Shown one piece after another: positions 61,574 to 64,000 of a stretch of DNA of 64,000 nt. This stretch comes from Pseudomonadota bacterium (GTDB taxonomy: Bacteria; Desulfobacterota; Binatia; Binatales; Binataceae). Location: assembly GCA_021325025.1 (NCBI GenBank), contig JAJPHZ010000039.1, positions 62,001 through 126,000 of the forward strand, read 5' to 3'. The position numbers and the translations under genes are program-made. The first letter of the stretch is position 1. Each line of letters starts with the position of its first letter. A model generated the notes under the pieces. That model did no database searches. It saw only the letters and a list, made by a program, of their open reading frames with translations, and was not told where the DNA came from.

Positions 61574-61699
61574 CACAGGCGGCGTTCAATTCCCGCATTG
61601 ATAAGCGCTTGGACGCCGTGTTAAGACCCGTTCCAGATATGGATGGGCCGCGCGGCTTGTGCGCGCGGATCGCCTGGCAAGCCTGGAGGTTGCGCTTCG

Positions 61700-62809
61700 A
61701 TGGGCCGCACATACAACGTGATCGATTCCGACGGGCACGTGCTCGAACCGGTGGATTTATGGCAGCGCTACATCGACCCCGCATGGCGCGAGCAAGCGCC
61801 CCGATATTTTATCGACGAGCGCGGCAAGGAGATGATGTGGTTTATCGGCCGGGTGTTTCCCGGCTTCGATGGTATCGGCTCGGCGGGCGCGATTGACGTC
61901 GTGCGCGGCGGCCCCGATATAGTCAAGGACATGAAATATGCTGACGGGCGCAAGGGCGGCTTCGATCCGCATGCGCGCATCGCCGACCTTGACCTCGACG
62001 GCATCGACGCCGTCTTCCTGTATCCCACGATGGGTCTGTGGATGGGCGCGATCGAGGACCATCAGCTTGCCGGCGCCTGTTACCGGGCGTACAACCGCTG
62101 GCTGGCCGACTACTGCGCGCCCTATCCCGACCGGCTGTTCGGGGTAGCGATGCTGCCGATGCAATCGGTGGAATTGGCGATTCAAGAGATGCGCTTTGCG
62201 CGCAAGGAATTGGGGATGCGCGCGGGCTTCGTGCGGCCCAATCGTTACAACAACCGGCAGTTGGACGACCGTGCTTACGATCCGCTGTGGGCTGAGGCCC
62301 AGGAACTGGACTTCGCCATCGGCATCCACGAGGGGTTGGGCGGCAATCCCGCCATCGGCGCCGATCGCTTCGCCAATCGCGGCGCCAAGCATATCGTCTC
62401 GCACACCATGGAGATGATGTTGGCGTCGTTGTGCGTGATTTGGGGCGGCGTGTGCGAGCGCTTTCCCAAACTGCGCTTCGGTTTTTTGGAAGCAGGCGGC
62501 GGCTGGATGCCGGCGTGGCTGGACCGCATGGACCGCCATTTCAGAGACAGCCACCTGTTTTATCCTGAAATCAAGATGCTTCCCTCCGACTACTTCCGCC
62601 GCCAATGCTGGGTGTCGTTCGAACCGGTAGAGGCGTCGATTCAGTTCGCCGCCGATTTCCTGGGCCCCCAGCGCATCCTGTGGGCCACCGACTATCCCCA
62701 TCCCGACGGCTTTTTCCCCGGCGCACCCAAACAGATCGCCCAGCGGCTGCGCCCGGAAATCCGCCGCACGGTGATGGCCGAAAGCGCCCTGGCCTTTTAC
62801 AAACCCTAG
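61700..62809 (+). CDS. Amidohydrolase-2 family protein
   Basis: A 369-residue amidohydrolase-2. It has VIDSDGHVLEP (DxHxxE) near 7-17, FLYPTMGLWMG near 103, FAIGIHEGLGGNP near 197-209, GFLEAGGGWMP near 258 and WATDYPHPDGFFPG near 332-345. GGAGG lies 10 nt before ATG 61700; an earlier frame at 61643 is unsupported. It is more distant from the two amidohydrolase-2 proteins at 3783 and 17166 than they are from each other. It is followed 45 bases later by a D-aminoacylase-like gene, so both may process one compound. Reaction unknown. Confidence 0.87.
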   Translation: MGRTYNVIDSDGHVLEPVDLWQRYIDPAWREQAPRYFIDERGKEMMWFIGRVFPGFDGIGSAGAIDVVRGGPDIVKDMKYADGRKGGFDPHARIADLDLDGIDAVFLYPTMGLWMGAIEDHQLAGACYRAYNRWLADYCAPYPDRLFGVAMLPMQSVELAIQEMRFARKELGMRAGFVRPNRYNNRQLDDRAYDPLWAEAQELDFAIGIHEGLGGNPAIGADRFANRGAKHIVSHTMEMMLASLCVIWGGVCERFPKLRFGFLEAGGGWMPAWLDRMDRHFRDSHLFYPEIKMLPSDYFRRQCWVSFEPVEASIQFAADFLGPQRILWATDYPHPDGFFPGAPKQIAQRLRPEIRRTVMAESALAFYKP

Positions 62810-62854
62810 TCATAGCAGCCCACCCGTATCGGGTTGGAAAAGGACGGCAAAACC

Positions 62855-64000
62855 ATGGACTACGACCTCATCATCCGCAAGCCCGTGATCGTCGACGGTA
62901 CCGGTGCGCCGCCTTATGAGGGCGATATCGCGGTCACCGCCGGCAAAATCGCCGCGATCGGCAAAGTCGGCGGCAGCGCGCGCGAAGTGATCGATGCCGC
63001 GGGGCTGATCGCGACGCCCGGCTTTGTCGACCCGCATACGCACTACGACGCTCAGATCTGCTGGGACCCGCTGCTGACGTGCTCCTCGGAGCACGGCGTG
63101 ACCAGCGTCGTAATCGGCAACTGCGGCGTGGGTATCGCACCCTGCCGCCCGAACGCGCACGAAATCGTCACGCGCGACCTGGTCACGGTCGAAGGCATCC
63201 CCTTCGACGTCCTCAATCGCGGCATCACGTGGGATTGGGAAAGCTTTCCCCAGTACATGGCAGCGGCGCAAAAGCGCGGCCTGGGGATCAACGTCGGCTT
63301 CCTCGTGGCGCTGACTCCGCTGCGCCATTTTGTGCTCGGCGAGGAATCCAGCGAACGTGCCGCCCAGCCCCAGGAGCGCGCGCGCATCGCGGCGCTGCTG
63401 CGCGAGGCGCTCGACGCGGGCGCGCTGGGCTTTTCCACCACCGTCTTCCGCCAGCATCTGGGCTATAAGGGACGGCCGCTGGCCTGCCGTCTGGCCGACC
63501 GCGAGGAGCTGGCCGCCTACGCCGGCGTGCTCAAAGAAGCCGGCAAAGGCGTGGTCGAGATCGCGCTGACCCAGGACCTGGGCCTGCTGTCGGATCAGGA
63601 ATACGAACTGGTGGATCTGCTGCTCGAGTACAGCGGGCGCCCGGTGACCTGGACGGCGCTGCTGCCGCGCATCACCGATCTGACCGCTCACGAGGCGACG
63701 CTTAAGAAGGCCGAGCCGCTGATCCGGCGCGGCGGTATCCCGCAGATCGTCAGCAAGGGCAACCGCATCCTGTTCGGACTGCGCGATCCGTTCGTGTTCG
63801 CGCCGCGCGCCGAATGGAAGCCGATGTTCCATCAGGGCGTCGACACGCAGATTAAAATCCTCTCCGACCCGGGCTTCCGCGCCACCTTCGCCGAAGGGCT
63901 GAAGAAACCGGAAGTATTCTTTTCCGGCAACTGGAAGGCGATGTCGGTGGCGGAGGTCAGCGACCCCAAACTTAAGCACTTCGAAGGCAAGGGCGTTCTG
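62855..64000 (+). CDS. N-acyl-D-amino-acid deacylase (D-aminoacylase)-like amidohydrolase, 3' end outside window
   Basis: The frame is open from ATG 62855 to the window edge, 382 codons without a stop. The translation starts YDLIIRKPVIVDGTG and has the metal site PGFVDPHTHYD (H61, H63). GNCGVG at about 88-93 carries C90, which corresponds to the metal-binding Cys of D-aminoacylase. It also has LREALDAGALGFSTT near 180-193, which fits the family. D-aminoacylases are about 480-550 residues, so roughly 100-170 residues are missing at the 3' end. No strong ribosome site is visible (AAAGGACGG region upstream). It follows an amidohydrolase-2 in the same direction. Substrates range from N-acyl-D-amino acids to related amides. 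Confidence 0.88.
   Translation, partial: MDYDLIIRKPVIVDGTGAPPYEGDIAVTAGKIAAIGKVGGSAREVIDAAGLIATPGFVDPHTHYDAQICWDPLLTCSSEHGVTSVVIGNCGVGIAPCRPNAHEIVTRDLVTVEGIPFDVLNRGITWDWESFPQYMAAAQKRGLGINVGFLVALTPLRHFVLGEESSERAAQPQERARIAALLREALDAGALGFSTTVFRQHLGYKGRPLACRLADREELAAYAGVLKEAGKGVVEIALTQDLGLLSDQEYELVDLLLEYSGRPVTWTALLPRITDLTAHEATLKKAEPLIRRGGIPQIVSKGNRILFGLRDPFVFAPRAEWKPMFHQGVDTQIKILSDPGFRATFAEGLKKPEVFFSGNWKAMSVAEVSDPKLKHFEGKGVL

Noticed and set aside
62810-63979. 389-codon minus-strand frame
   Set aside because: Antisense to the D-aminoacylase-like gene, whose HxH and GNCG motifs are clear.

Overview
This is a high-GC (roughly two-thirds G+C by eye), gene-dense bacterial chromosome segment with about 55 protein genes. 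I found no rRNA, tRNA, CRISPR array, transposase or prophage gene. The housekeeping gene orders rplU-rpmA-obgE-proB-proA-nadD-rsfS and mutS-amidase-glnD-xerD-M50 protease-scpA-scpB are of the kind seen in deltaproteobacterial (Desulfobacterota/Myxococcota-like) lineages. The surrounding cytochromes P450, luciferase-like (LLM) flavin oxidoreductases, amidohydrolase-2 proteins, CaiB-type CoA-transferases, SDRs and DUF1329-like proteins resemble the uncultured Binatota. That placement is an inference from gene content, not a phylogeny.

Layout. 0-6.2 kb: two DUF1329-like proteins, a DUF35/thiolase-fold pair resembling steroid side-chain aldolases (Ltp2/ChsH2), an amidohydrolase and a MetE-C-type zinc methyltransferase. 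6.2-12.1 kb (minus strand): P450, LLM oxidoreductase, aldehyde dehydrogenase, AraC regulator, SDR. 12.5-14.8 kb (plus): two-domain VOC protein, DUF2889 protein, small protein. 15-23.6 kb: a divergent SDR/P450 pair, amidohydrolase, three CoA-transferases (the third lacking the catalytic Asp), a NIPSNAP-like protein, a secreted protein and a DUF3565 protein. 23.6-28.9 kb (minus): the rsfS to rplU core operon. 29-38.6 kb: a second SDR/P450 pair, a 2-hydroxyacid dehydrogenase, HpcH/HpaI aldolase, two more DUF1329-like proteins and two LLM oxidoreductases. 38.8-42.5 kb: a duplicated-cupin protein, two small exported proteins, dienelactone hydrolase and a rhomboid protease. 42.6-44.8 kb: dnaB and an SDR. 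44.9-49.7 kb: two tandem secreted BNR-repeat proteins. 49.9-59.7 kb (minus): the scpB to mutS operon. 59.9-64 kb: an IrrE-like metalloprotease, mobA, a third amidohydrolase-2 and an incomplete D-aminoacylase-like gene.

How it may work together. The accessory genes contain most enzyme types needed to take apart a lipophilic, branched or cyclic substrate such as a steroid or terpenoid: hydroxylation (three P450s, three LLM proteins), alcohol and aldehyde oxidation (SDRs, ALDH), CoA activation (CaiB family), retro-aldol or thiolytic cleavage (thiolase-fold/DUF35), and hydrolysis or decarboxylation (amidohydrolases, dienelactone hydrolase). The exported DUF1329-like proteins could handle the lipophilic substrate at the envelope. 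The substrate cannot be read from the sequence. Repetition of family modules (four DUF1329-like, three P450, three LLM, three CoA-transferase, three amidohydrolase-2, four SDR, two SDR+P450 pairs) is the most distinctive property of the window.
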